From: Acidimicrobiales bacterium
GTDB taxonomy: Bacteria; Actinomycetota; Acidimicrobiia; Acidimicrobiales; JAVJTC01
DNA: 64,000 nt
Direction: 5' to 3'
Assembly (NCBI GenBank): GCA_040219085.1
Contig: JAVJTC010000003.1
Location: forward strand, 1-64,000
The translations under genes were made by a program, and so were the position numbers. Shown here in pieces: positions 43,184 to 51,624 of the stretch (within the stretch, counting starts at the first letter, position 1; every line of letters begins with the position of its first letter). The notes beneath the pieces are model-generated. The model had not been told where the DNA came from. It worked only from the letters and a program-made list of their open reading frames with translations, and made no database searches.

Positions 43184-44197
43184 TCAGGAAACGCTAGTTC
43201 GGCGCGACGCCCTGCGCCGCCACCACGCTCGGATCATGGCGATCCGCTCCGACGCCGGGACGGACCGCGATCCCGCGATCCGGACGTCGTGACGATCCGC
43301 GAGAACCTGGTTCAGTTCCGCACCCAGGATCAGTCCGAGCGACAGGACGTAGACCCACAACAACAACAGGAGGACGCCACCGACTACGCCGTAGATGGCG
43401 TTGCCGCCGCTCGAACTGACCTGGACGTAGAACCCGAAGCCGACCGACGACGCCAGCCAGAACAGTGCCGCGAGGGCAGCTCCCGGCAGGTCCCACCGCC
43501 AGGGGGTGTGGTGCAGAGGTCCGATGTGGTAGATCGTCGCCGCCCAGCCGATGAGAACGACGAACGCGAGCGGCGCGCGTGCCCAGTCCCACGCCAGCGC
43601 GAACCAACTACCCAGGCCGAGGTCGTCCGCGAGGTCGGACCCTGCGCCGAACAGCGGACCCACCACGAGCATCGTCAGGACAGCGGCGCCGATGATGAGT
43701 GTCCCGAACGCGAGCACGAAGCCCGTGACGCGTTCGTGGGTCCACGACCGGTACGCCTCGATGTCGTAGGCGATGTCGAGCGCCCGCACGATGGCCGCGA
43801 AACCCCGCGACGCCGTGAAGACCGCCAGCAGGAGTCCGATGGTCAGAACCCCGGTGCTCGTGCCCGAGAAGATGTCCTCGGTGGCGTTGATGATGCCGTT
43901 GGAGTCGCTGCCGAGGACGTCACGCAACTCCGTGACGATGCGGTCCTCAGCACGCATGGCGAGGTCGTCGCCGAGGAACGTCTCGAGGGAACCGAGGACC
44001 GAACCGACCACCAGAAGTGCCGGGAAGATCGACAGGACGACCCAGAACGCGATCTCGGCCGCGACGCCCGTCGCGCGATCGTCTTTCCATTCGCGGGCGA
44101 CCTCTCGGCCGACCTCGAAGATGTTCTTCCCGGTTCGTCGCGCCCAGACGACGCTCTCGCGGCGGTTCACACCACCGAGGATGTCATCCGATGACAC
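43184..44197 (-). CDS. YihY/BrkB (UPF0761) family membrane protein
   Basis: A 337-aa protein with six or seven helices; EIAFWVVLSIFPALLVVGSVLG and the C-terminal VVGGVLLLLLWVYVLSLGLILGAELN are the YihY/virulence factor BrkB family blocks. Function not established (RNase BN was an earlier misassignment). GTG start; it lies 26 bases upstream of the cyclase gene and may be co-transcribed. Confidence 0.9.
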   Translation of the reverse strand: MSSDDILGGVNRRESVVWARRTGKNIFEVGREVAREWKDDRATGVAAEIAFWVVLSIFPALLVVGSVLGSLETFLGDDLAMRAEDRIVTELRDVLGSDSNGIINATEDIFSGTSTGVLTIGLLLAVFTASRGFAAIVRALDIAYDIEAYRSWTHERVTGFVLAFGTLIIGAAVLTMLVVGPLFGAGSDLADDLGLGSWFALAWDWARAPLAFVVLIGWAATIYHIGPLHHTPWRWDLPGAALAALFWLASSVGFGFYVQVSSSGGNAIYGVVGGVLLLLLWVYVLSLGLILGAELNQVLADRHDVRIAGSRSVPASERIAMIRAWWRRRASRRTSVS

Positions 44198-44224
44198 GCC
44201 GCCGGGTCACCCCGCCGGGACGGA

Positions 44225-45061
44225 TCAGGCGACGATGTCGACGCGGGTACCGACGGGCACGTTCTCCGCGATGAGGTCGATGATCTCGTTGGGGAGACGC
44301 ACGCATCCCGACGAGAGTCGCTGACCGACGAGGTCGGGGGCGTTGGTCCCGTGCAGGGCGATCTTCGGCACACCACCGTCGAACCACTCGAGGGTGTCGG
44401 AGAATGCCGCGAGACTCACGATCCAGGTGCCGTAGGCGGAACCGAACGCCCCGTTGGCGTTGGAGATCTTCTCGTCGATGTAGGTGGTGACGACCGGCGT
44501 GGGCCGCTCGGGACGGCCCACCACGGCGAGCGACTCGGTGACGATGTCGTCGCCCTCGTAGACGACGACGCTGGTCTCGGTCACGTTGACCTCGACACGG
44601 AAATTGTTGGTCTCCCAGCTGAAGCCCTCGGTGTTCACCCAGCCGAGCGTGTTGTTGGGACGGGTGGGTAGGAGCACCTGCACCCACTCGTCGCCCTCCT
44701 CGCCGTCGACCACCCGGAAGGCGAGCTGGTTGCCGAAGTACGTGGGGTTGGTCATGGCGAGATCCGTCGGGACGGGATCGCCGCCGACCTCGTCGTAGGC
44801 GGTCACCTGCCGGACCGAACCCGTGGCGAAGATGACGTTGTTGAGGGTCTCCTCGGGTTCTTCGGTGGGTTCCTCGGTGGCGTCTTCGGTCGGTTCCTCG
44901 GTGGCCGTCGGCGTCGGCGTCGAGTCGGCCACGACCTCGGTCGGCGATTCCGTCGGCGACGGGTCGGCGACGAGTTCGGGCTCGCTTCCGCCGCTGCAGG
45001 CGGCAGCCAACAGCAGGATCACTGCGAACAGGGCCATCACACGCTTACGCATTCGCACCAT
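44225..45061 (-). CDS. lipoprotein L,D-transpeptidase (YkuD)
   Basis: A 278-aa cell-wall enzyme. The lipobox is LLLAAACSGG (Cys about residue 22), followed by a Thr/Pro/Glu-rich stalk to about residue 75. The YkuD domain ends in IALHGTN and LSSGCVRLPN, with the nucleophilic Cys; the usual SHGC reads SSGC here. It would make 3-3 cross-links in peptidoglycan outside the membrane. ATG at 45061, with an ATG three codons later as an alternative. Confidence 0.9.
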   Translation of the reverse strand: MVRMRKRVMALFAVILLLAAACSGGSEPELVADPSPTESPTEVVADSTPTPTATEEPTEDATEEPTEEPEETLNNVIFATGSVRQVTAYDEVGGDPVPTDLAMTNPTYFGNQLAFRVVDGEEGDEWVQVLLPTRPNNTLGWVNTEGFSWETNNFRVEVNVTETSVVVYEGDDIVTESLAVVGRPERPTPVVTTYIDEKISNANGAFGSAYGTWIVSLAAFSDTLEWFDGGVPKIALHGTNAPDLVGQRLSSGCVRLPNEIIDLIAENVPVGTRVDIVA

Positions 45062-45168
45062 GGGGCCAGATGTTAGAGGGCCCTGCGGGACAAACGGTGT
45101 CGCACCGGACAGATTTCGTCGGCCGGACGGACTGTGGTAATGCCCCGCGAATCGGTCATGCTGGGTGG

Positions 45169-45981
45169 GTGTCATCTCTGACCCAGCTCGCCACCGGCGT
45201 GTACGCGTGGATTGCGGAGGGCGGAGCAGGTGCCCCCAACGCCGGCGTGGTCGTCGACGAGGACGGGTTGACCATCGTCGACACGCTCCTGTCGCCCGCG
45301 CAGGCGGTCGAGTTCGCCACGGCGTGCGCGGCCCTCGAGCGGCCGATCCGACGGGTCGTGCTGACGAGCAGCCACATCGCCCACGTCGGCGGGACTTCGG
45401 CGTTTCCGCTGCCTGCCATCTACGGGAGCGAACAGATCAGCGCCCACCTGGATCAGCCACCCAACGTCGAGGGTTGCCAGGCGCTGTACCCCGCGCATGC
45501 CGCCGAGCTCACCGGGATCGAGACGCGTCCAGTCACCCATCTCGTCACGGAAGCCGCGTGGATCACACCGAGCGCCGTCGCGGCACCGCTGCACGCCCAG
45601 TCGGCCCAGAACCTCATCGTGCAGGTGCCCGACGCCCGGGTGGTGTTCGCCGGAGCCGTTGCGACGTTCGCCTCGACGCCGTTGATGCACGATGCGGACC
45701 CGGCCGCCTGGCTCGCTTCGCTGGACCAGATCCTCGAATGGGGAACCACCATCGTGCCCGGTCACGGCCCGGTCGGCGGCGAGCCCGAGGTTCGGACACT
45801 GCAGGGGTATCTGCGTGCCTGCGTCGAGGCCGACGGTGATCCGGGCGCGATCGCGTCCGGCCCGTGGGACTCGTGGCCCGATCGCCACTACGACGCCGTC
45901 AACGTCGAACGCGCTGCACTGTTGCGTGACGGCGACCATTCCCCACCCCCGTCGTTCCTGCGCCTGTTGGGGATCCGATGA
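45169..45981 (+). CDS. metallo-beta-lactamase-fold protein with degenerate metal site
   Basis: A 270-aa protein with MBL-fold topology: VYAWIAEG, NAGVVVDEDGLTIVDTLLS, the post-beta TSSHIAHVGGT loop and a late PGHGPVGGE. In active enzymes the loop reads THxHxDHVGG; here the first His is Ser67 and the Asp is Ala71, with only His69 and His72 kept. It is likely catalytically changed or inactive. GTG start at 45169. Overlaps gpgS by 4 bases. Confidence 0.78.
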   Translation: MSSLTQLATGVYAWIAEGGAGAPNAGVVVDEDGLTIVDTLLSPAQAVEFATACAALERPIRRVVLTSSHIAHVGGTSAFPLPAIYGSEQISAHLDQPPNVEGCQALYPAHAAELTGIETRPVTHLVTEAAWITPSAVAAPLHAQSAQNLIVQVPDARVVFAGAVATFASTPLMHDADPAAWLASLDQILEWGTTIVPGHGPVGGEPEVRTLQGYLRACVEADGDPGAIASGPWDSWPDRHYDAVNVERAALLRDGDHSPPPSFLRLLGIR

Positions 45982-46937
45982 CGTCTGCGGACAACGAACT
46001 GCCAGGAGTCCCCGACGACGGCATCCGCGTCGTCCCCGTCGACGCCGTGACCACCGAGATCGTCGCCGCGGCCAAGGGCGCCATGACGGTGGCGGTGTGC
46101 CTCCCCGCCCGCGACGAGGCGTCGACCATCGGGGCGATCTGCGAGGAGATCCGTAGTTCGCTCATGTCCCCGGCCGCCACGATCGTCGACGAGCTCGTCG
46201 TCATCGACGACCAGTCGTCGGACTCGACCGCGGCCGTGGCCGCCGATGCGGGGGCGCGCGTCGTGTCGGTCTCCGACGTCCTCGCAGGTGAAGGCCCGGG
46301 GCGCGGCAAGGGAAACGTCCTGTGGAAGAGCGTGGCGGCAACCGACGCGGACCTGATCGTGTTCTGTGACGCGGACCTGCACTCGTTCGGCCCGCACTAC
46401 ATCACCCGCCTCGTGGGCCCTCTCGTGCTCGACGAATCCGTCCAGTTGGTGAAGGGCTTCTACGAGCGACTCCTCGGTGGACAGCCGGGCGAGGGCGGCC
46501 GCACGACCGAACTCGTCGCCCGACCAACGTTGTCGCTGATGTTCCCCCGTCTGGCGACGGTGCAGCAGCCGCTCGGCGGTGAGTATGCGCTGCGGCGCAC
46601 CGCCGCTGAACGCCTGCCGTTCGTCGAGGGATACGGGGTGGACATCGCGTTGCTGATCGACACCGATCGGCGCTGGGGAACCGGAGCGATCGTGCAGGTC
46701 GACCTCGGCGAGCGCGCCCACCGCAACCGGCCGCTGCACGAACTGTCGGTCCAGGCCGCCGAGATCCTCCACACGGTTCTGGCGCGGGCGGGCGTCGTCG
46801 ACGAGCCGGGCTGGTCACGGGTGCTGATCCGACCAGGGCGGACGCCCGTCGAGATCGACGTCAGCGAGCGCCGGCCGCTGCTCGACGTCGATGAGTACGT
46901 TGCGGGTCGCCCCAGTGCCGCCGGCTCACGGCCCTGA
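45978..46937 (+). CDS. gpgS: glucosyl-3-phosphoglycerate synthase
   Basis: A 319-aa GT-A (GT81) glycosyltransferase: VAVCLPARDEASTIG, VVIDDQSSDST, the metal motif FCDADL, LVKGFYER and GGRTTELVARPTLS are all characteristic. It transfers glucose from UDP-glucose to 3-phosphoglycerate, the first step to glucosylglycerate and, in mycobacteria, to methylglucose lipopolysaccharide. ATG at 45978, coupled to the MBL-like gene. Confidence 0.93.
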   Translation: MTSADNELPGVPDDGIRVVPVDAVTTEIVAAAKGAMTVAVCLPARDEASTIGAICEEIRSSLMSPAATIVDELVVIDDQSSDSTAAVAADAGARVVSVSDVLAGEGPGRGKGNVLWKSVAATDADLIVFCDADLHSFGPHYITRLVGPLVLDESVQLVKGFYERLLGGQPGEGGRTTELVARPTLSLMFPRLATVQQPLGGEYALRRTAAERLPFVEGYGVDIALLIDTDRRWGTGAIVQVDLGERAHRNRPLHELSVQAAEILHTVLARAGVVDEPGWSRVLIRPGRTPVEIDVSERRPLLDVDEYVAGRPSAAGSRP

Positions 46938-46950
46938 GCGGGTCGCTACT

Positions 46951-49737
46951 TCAGCTGCACCCGCTCGTGGAGCCACAGCCCGAACACACGTAACAGGCCC
47001 CGGCTCGCACCATCCTTCCGCCACAGGACATGCACAGCGGCGAGTTGGCATCCACGGCCCCCGAGGGCGCCGTGGTGGATGCGGACGCGGGAGCGACATG
47101 GCCCGGGTCCCGGACCGAGCCGCGGTCCGAGGGCGGATCGGGCGCCAAGTCGAGGCCCTGGGAGGTCTGCGTCGTCGATTCCTCGACGCCCGGCAGAGTG
47201 GGCTGCAGCCGCTCGTCGGTCGAGAAGATGTGGAGCTCCGCCCGCTCCTCGACCGACAGGTACTCCAGCGCCAGGCGACGGAACAGGTAGTCCACGATGC
47301 TCGCGGCGATACGGATGTCGGGGTCGTCGGTCATTCCGGCGGGCTCGAACCTCATCCCGACGAAGGCCCGCACGTAGGCGTCGAGTGAGACCCCGTACTG
47401 CAGGCCGTGGGAGACCGCTATGGCGAACGCGTCCATGATCCCGGCCAGGGTGGATCCCTGCTTGGAGACCCTCACGAATATCTCACCCGGCCGCCCGTCG
47501 TCGTATTCCCCGACGGTCACGTAGCCCTTGCAGTCCGCCACACGGAACTCGAACGTCCGTGATGCACGCGCACGCGGCAGGCGTCGGCGCACCGGCGCCG
47601 CCGCGACCGACGTCACGGCTGCCGCGACGTCGGCGGGAGCCGCGGTCGACGATCCACCCGACGCGGACAGGGGCTGGCCGACCTTGCAGTTGTCCCGGTA
47701 GACCGCGACGGCCTTGAGGCCGAGGCGCCAGGACTCGAGCAGGAGGCCTTCGACATCGTCCACGCTTGCCGACTCGGGCAGGTTCACGGTCTTGGAGATG
47801 GCCCCGGACAGGAACGGCTGCACGGCGCCCATCATCGCGATGTGCCCGTAGGCGCCGATCACGTTGTCACCCATCGAGCATGCGAACACCGCGACGTCGT
47901 CCGCCGACAGGTGTGGAGCGCCGAGCACGGTCCCGTGGGCGTCGACGTGCGCGACGATGGCCGCCACCTCGGCGGGCCCGTAGCCGAGCGTCTCGAGTGC
48001 GCGCCGCACGGAGTGGTTGACGATCGAGATGGTCCCGCCACCGACGAGTTTCTTGGACTTGATCAGCGCGAGGTCGGGCTCGATGCCGGTGGTGTCACAG
48101 TCCATCATGAAGCTGATGGTCCCGGTGGGAGCGAGCACGCTCACCTGGGCGTTGCGCACGCCGCACTCGCTGGCGGCCTCACAGGCTTGGTCCCAGACCT
48201 CCCGGGCCGCCTCGAGCAGGTCCGCGGGGACGTGGCCGGCGTCGATGCCCTCCAGCACCCCGCGGTGCATCCGCAGGACCCGCAGCGTTGCGTCGCTGTC
48301 CGCGGCGTAGCCGTCGAAGGGGCCGAGCCGTGCCGCCAGCCTGGCCGATGTCAGATAGGCCTGGCCGGTCATCGTCGCGGTGATGGCTGCCGCCAGGGCA
48401 CGGCCCTCGTCGGAGTCGTAGGGCATCCCCAGGCTCATCAGGAGCGCACCGAGGTTGGCGTAGCCGATGCCCAACTGCCGGAAGGCCCGGGCGTTGGCTG
48501 CGATGGCCTCTGTGGGGTAGTGCGAGCGCGAGACCAGGATCTCCTGCGCGGCGATCACGACTCCCACCGCCGCACGGAAGGCCTCGACGTCGAAATGGTT
48601 GTCGTCGTCGAGAAAGCTCAACAGGTTGAGACTGGCGAGGTTGCATGCCGAGTTGTCCAGGTGCATGTACTCCGAGCAGGGATTGGAGGCGCTGATCCGC
48701 CCCGCCGTGGGAGTGGTGTGCCACCGGTTGATCGTCGTGTCGAACTGGACCCCCGGATCGGCGCATTCCCACGACGCCTGCGCGATCTGGCGGAAGAGGT
48801 CGGCCGCCGGCACGCTCTCTGTGACTTCGCCCGTGGTGCGGGCCAGGAGATCGAAGTGGTCCCCGTCGACGACGGCCTTCATGAACTCGTCCGTCACGCG
48901 GACCGAATTGTTGGCGTTCTGGTACTGGATGGAGTGGGAGTCCGCGCCGTCGAGGTCCACGTCGAACCCGGCGTCGCGCAGCGCGCGGGCCTTGCGTTCC
49001 TCACGGGCCTTGCACCAGATGAAGTCCTCGACGTCGGGATGATCGACATCGAGGATGACCATCTTCGCGGCGCGGCGCGTCTTGCCGCCGGACTTGATCG
49101 TCCCGGCCGAGGCGTCAGCACCCCGCATGAAGCTGACCGGCCCGCTCGGGTGGCCTCCCCCACCGAGGGTCTCCCGTGACGAGCGGATCCGCGACAGGTT
49201 GCAGCCCGCTCCCGAACCGCCCTTGAAGATCTTTCCCTCTTCGACGTACCAGTTGAGGATCGAGTCCATCGTGTCGTCGACGGAGAGGATGAAACACGCC
49301 GAGGACTGGGCCGGCACCCCCTCGACGCCGATGTTGAACCAGACCGGCGAGTTGAAGGCCGCCCGCTGGTGCAGGAGCAGGTAGGTGAGCTCCGCCGCGA
49401 AGGTCTCGGCGTCCGCGTCGTCGGCGAAATAGTCACCCGCCCGTCCCCATTCGGTGATGGTGTCCACGACCCGGCCGATGACCTGCCGCAGCGACGTCTC
49501 CCGTTCGGGCGTTCCAAGCCCACCACGGAAGTACTTCTGCGAGACGATGTTGACCGCCGTGGCCGACCAGGAGGTGGGGAACTCGACGTCGGGCTGGGAG
49601 AACACGACCGCTCCCGTGCCGGGGTTCTCGATGCGCGCCTCGACGCGGTGCCACTGGACCGTGTCGAAGGGGTGCACACCCGACGCGGTGAAGTAACGCT
49701 CGAATCGGGTGGAGGTGTCGTCGTGGGCGAGCGTCAT
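46951..49737 (-). CDS. nrdJ: adenosylcobalamin-dependent (class II) ribonucleotide reductase
   Basis: A 928-aa class II enzyme that reduces ribonucleotides with B12 and without oxygen. Landmarks: RAAFNSPVWFNIG, SACFILSVDDTMDSI, GSGAGCNLSRIRS, NPCSEYMHLDNSACNLASLN (active-site region) and LAPTGTISFMMDCDTTGIEP. The C-terminus has a Cys-rich, zinc-ribbon-like tail (CMSCGG, CYVCSGCGSTSGCS) that supplies the re-reducing cysteines. ATG at 49737; the frame is open far upstream without similarity. Convergent with gpgS at 13 bases. Confidence 0.95.
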   Translation of the reverse strand: MTLAHDDTSTRFERYFTASGVHPFDTVQWHRVEARIENPGTGAVVFSQPDVEFPTSWSATAVNIVSQKYFRGGLGTPERETSLRQVIGRVVDTITEWGRAGDYFADDADAETFAAELTYLLLHQRAAFNSPVWFNIGVEGVPAQSSACFILSVDDTMDSILNWYVEEGKIFKGGSGAGCNLSRIRSSRETLGGGGHPSGPVSFMRGADASAGTIKSGGKTRRAAKMVILDVDHPDVEDFIWCKAREERKARALRDAGFDVDLDGADSHSIQYQNANNSVRVTDEFMKAVVDGDHFDLLARTTGEVTESVPAADLFRQIAQASWECADPGVQFDTTINRWHTTPTAGRISASNPCSEYMHLDNSACNLASLNLLSFLDDDNHFDVEAFRAAVGVVIAAQEILVSRSHYPTEAIAANARAFRQLGIGYANLGALLMSLGMPYDSDEGRALAAAITATMTGQAYLTSARLAARLGPFDGYAADSDATLRVLRMHRGVLEGIDAGHVPADLLEAAREVWDQACEAASECGVRNAQVSVLAPTGTISFMMDCDTTGIEPDLALIKSKKLVGGGTISIVNHSVRRALETLGYGPAEVAAIVAHVDAHGTVLGAPHLSADDVAVFACSMGDNVIGAYGHIAMMGAVQPFLSGAISKTVNLPESASVDDVEGLLLESWRLGLKAVAVYRDNCKVGQPLSASGGSSTAAPADVAAAVTSVAAAPVRRRLPRARASRTFEFRVADCKGYVTVGEYDDGRPGEIFVRVSKQGSTLAGIMDAFAIAVSHGLQYGVSLDAYVRAFVGMRFEPAGMTDDPDIRIAASIVDYLFRRLALEYLSVEERAELHIFSTDERLQPTLPGVEESTTQTSQGLDLAPDPPSDRGSVRDPGHVAPASASTTAPSGAVDANSPLCMSCGGRMVRAGACYVCSGCGSTSGCS

Positions 49738-50078
49738 GGTGTGTCTCCGGGCGGTGGTCCGACGGTGGTCGGTGGTTCGACGACGGCGGTGGCGGTCGAG
49801 GCGACGGGTCCGGACATCTCGATGCCAGGTACGGGAGCGGGCGCTCCTCCGGAGAGGAGGGCGCTCGCCAACCCCCAAGGAGCCGTCTGACCCACCATGA
49901 ACGGTAGACGCCTGCCACCATTCCGGCTCTCGCTGCCCGGCCCGTCGCCGACACGCAGGATAAGGACTCCACCCTGTGGACCAAAAGGGGAGATCACCCC
50001 GTTGGGTGTGGAAATGGGTGTGGAAATCGCGCCACCTCTCCACAGGCCCTTCGGTACCGGCAGATAACCTCGCCGGTC
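49738..50078. promoter_or_regulatory. nrdJ leader/promoter with DnaA-box-like cluster and hairpin
   Basis: A 341-base divergent gap. Near the right end are four DnaA-box-like sites: TGTGGACCA (49975-49983), TGTGGAAAT twice (50007-50015 and 50019-50027, within tandem 12-bp repeats) and CTCTCCACA (50036-50044). A stable hairpin (GCGC-T-CCTCC / GGAGGGCGC, 49841-49864) lies in the nrdJ leader. No cobalamin riboswitch signature and no NrdR box was found. Confidence 0.4.
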
Positions 50079-51170
50079 GTGGACCTCCTCTGGCCCGAGC
50101 ACCGCCGCGACGTCGACGTGGGTGACCTGTACGCCGCCCCCCGACGGCCACCCCACGACGGCCGGCCGTGGGTGATGGCGGTCATGGTCCAGAGCATCGA
50201 CGGCGCCGCCACGGTGGACGGGCTGTCGGGCAGCCTGGGCGGCGACCCCGACAGCCGGGTCTTCACGGCACTGCGACGACTTCCCGATGCCGTACTCGTG
50301 GCCGCCGGCACCGCGCGTGACGAGGACTACGGCCCTCCCCGCACCGACGAGGCGACGCGGGCGTGGCGCACCGACCGTGGCCTCGACCCGATCCCGCGCA
50401 TCGTCGTGGTGAGCGCGAGCCTGTCGTTGTCGCCGGAGGCACGTCTGTTCGCCGACGGGCACCGTCCGCTCATCGTCACGACGAACGACTCCCCCCCGCA
50501 ACGCCGCGACGCTCTCGCCGACGTGGCCGAGGTGGTGAGCCTCGGCAGCGGACGCGTGGACCCGGTGGCACTTCTCGAGATGCTGGCGGAGCGTGGGATG
50601 AACCTCGTCATGGCCGAAGGCGGCCCCGGATTCAACGCTGCCCTGGTGGGCGCGGATGTGATCGACGAGTGGTGTCTGACGATCGACCCGCTGGTGGTGG
50701 GGGGCGACGCGATGCGCATCGTCAACGGCACCACCGCCACAACCCGCGGATTCTCCTTCGCACACGTTGCGATGGACGAGGGCGTCCTGCTCACCCGGCT
50801 GGTGCGCGCTGCCGCCGACCGGGCGACGATCCAGCCCGACTGGGGCGCTCACGACCCCAGAGAGGCGGGGAGCTCGATGCGCTCGCCCGCGGTGAGCGTG
50901 GACGTGCCGAGGTACTCGACGAGGCCGTCCACCACGGGGCGCAGGTCACCGTCACCGTCGGTGATGCGCGCCGCCAGGGCCCAGACGGTGTCACCGGGCC
51001 GGACCACGACCGACGTCGGCGCCTCCGCCGTGAGTGAAGCGGCATCAGCCTCGACCGCGCCGGCGACGGACGGTGCGCCGAGAGCCGACCCGACCGCGGA
51101 CGCGAGGGTCCATGCGCCGAGACACACGACGACCACGACCAGAACGGCGGCGAACCGACGCCGCGCATAG
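50079..51170 (+). CDS. RibD C-terminal/dihydrofolate-reductase-type reductase with antisense run-on
   Basis: Residues 1 to about 255 form a RibD_C-type pyrimidine reductase domain: VMAVMVQSIDGAATVDG, LRRLPDAVLVAAGTARDEDYG, LVMAEGGPGFNAALVGA and IDEWCLTIDPLVVGG. Such proteins reduce 5-amino-6-ribosylamino-uracil phosphate or related pterin/flavin substrates with NADPH. After VRAAADRATIQPDWG the frame has no stop for another 105 codons, running antisense over a LysM gene and giving an Arg/Ser/Thr/Pro-rich tail. The domain end suggests the functional protein ends near 50860; the stop has been lost or the tail is real. GTG start. Confidence 0.75.
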   Translation: MDLLWPEHRRDVDVGDLYAAPRRPPHDGRPWVMAVMVQSIDGAATVDGLSGSLGGDPDSRVFTALRRLPDAVLVAAGTARDEDYGPPRTDEATRAWRTDRGLDPIPRIVVVSASLSLSPEARLFADGHRPLIVTTNDSPPQRRDALADVAEVVSLGSGRVDPVALLEMLAERGMNLVMAEGGPGFNAALVGADVIDEWCLTIDPLVVGGDAMRIVNGTTATTRGFSFAHVAMDEGVLLTRLVRAAADRATIQPDWGAHDPREAGSSMRSPAVSVDVPRYSTRPSTTGRRSPSPSVMRAARAQTVSPGRTTTDVGASAVSEAASASTAPATDGAPRADPTADARVHAPRHTTTTTRTAANRRRA

Positions 51171-51364
51171 GGAGCGCCCCGACGCACCCTGATACCCGCG
51201 ATGACGGTGTCCATCGCCGTGACGGGGTCCAGGGACCCGCCACGACGCTGCGCCCGGTCAGGGCGTGGACGACACGACGCCGTCGCTGTGACGGGCACCA
51301 GGCGTTGCCGGGGGGTGGCCGGTGCGAGGGGTTCGGTCGGTTCGATGCGGAAGGCGTGGGCCAT
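50849..51364 (-). CDS. LysM-domain protein, putative SOS cell-division suppressor (YneA/DivS-like)
   Basis: A 171-aa protein: cytosolic N-terminus of about 68 residues, one membrane helix (AAVLVVVVVCLGAWTLASAV), then a C-terminal LysM domain (VVVRPGDTVWALAARITD...VDGLVEYLG...LTAGERIELP) outside the membrane. Divergent placement next to lexA, with LexA boxes between, is the arrangement of SOS-induced division inhibitors (DivS in corynebacteria, Rv2719c in mycobacteria, YneA in Bacillus). Role inferred from this context. Confidence 0.8.
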   Translation of the reverse strand: MAHAFRIEPTEPLAPATPRQRLVPVTATASCRPRPDRAQRRGGSLDPVTAMDTVIAGIRVRRGAPYARRRFAAVLVVVVVCLGAWTLASAVGSALGAPSVAGAVEADAASLTAEAPTSVVVRPGDTVWALAARITDGDGDLRPVVDGLVEYLGTSTLTAGERIELPASLGS

Positions 51365-51511
51365 GTCGTGATCATCCTCTTGGGGTGTGACAGTGACGCC
51401 CGGGGGCGGCGCCGCTCCGCTCGACGCCGTCCCCGGGGTGGTGGGATTCCCCGGCTCGACGAGCTTCGTGGGGTGGGAGAGAGGACCGTCTCACCGGGAA
51501 ATCCTTGACTC

Positions 51512-51584
51512 TGAACGAATGTTCGACGAACATCGGTTCGACAAACACCCGTTCGGGGGATACCCTGACACGAACAGATGTTCG
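51512..51584. promoter_or_regulatory. array of four LexA (SOS) boxes
   Basis: Sites of the actinobacterial CGAAC-N4-GTTCG type: TGAACGAATGTTCG (51512-51525), CGAACATCGGTTCG (51527-51540, perfect), CAAACACCCGTTCG (51542-51555, degenerate) and CGAACAGATGTTCG (51571-51584, perfect). The first three are spaced exactly 15 bases apart. The array lies between lexA and the divergent LysM gene and would repress both. Confidence 0.92.
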
Positions 51585-51624
51585 ATGTCAAGTGGTGACG
51601 TCGACGAGACCGGAGGACCCACCG

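Noticed and set aside
49738-50078. Cobalamin riboswitch in front of the B12-dependent nrdJ.
   Set aside because: The conserved B12-box core (GCCACTG and flanking elements) is absent; only a GC-rich hairpin is present.
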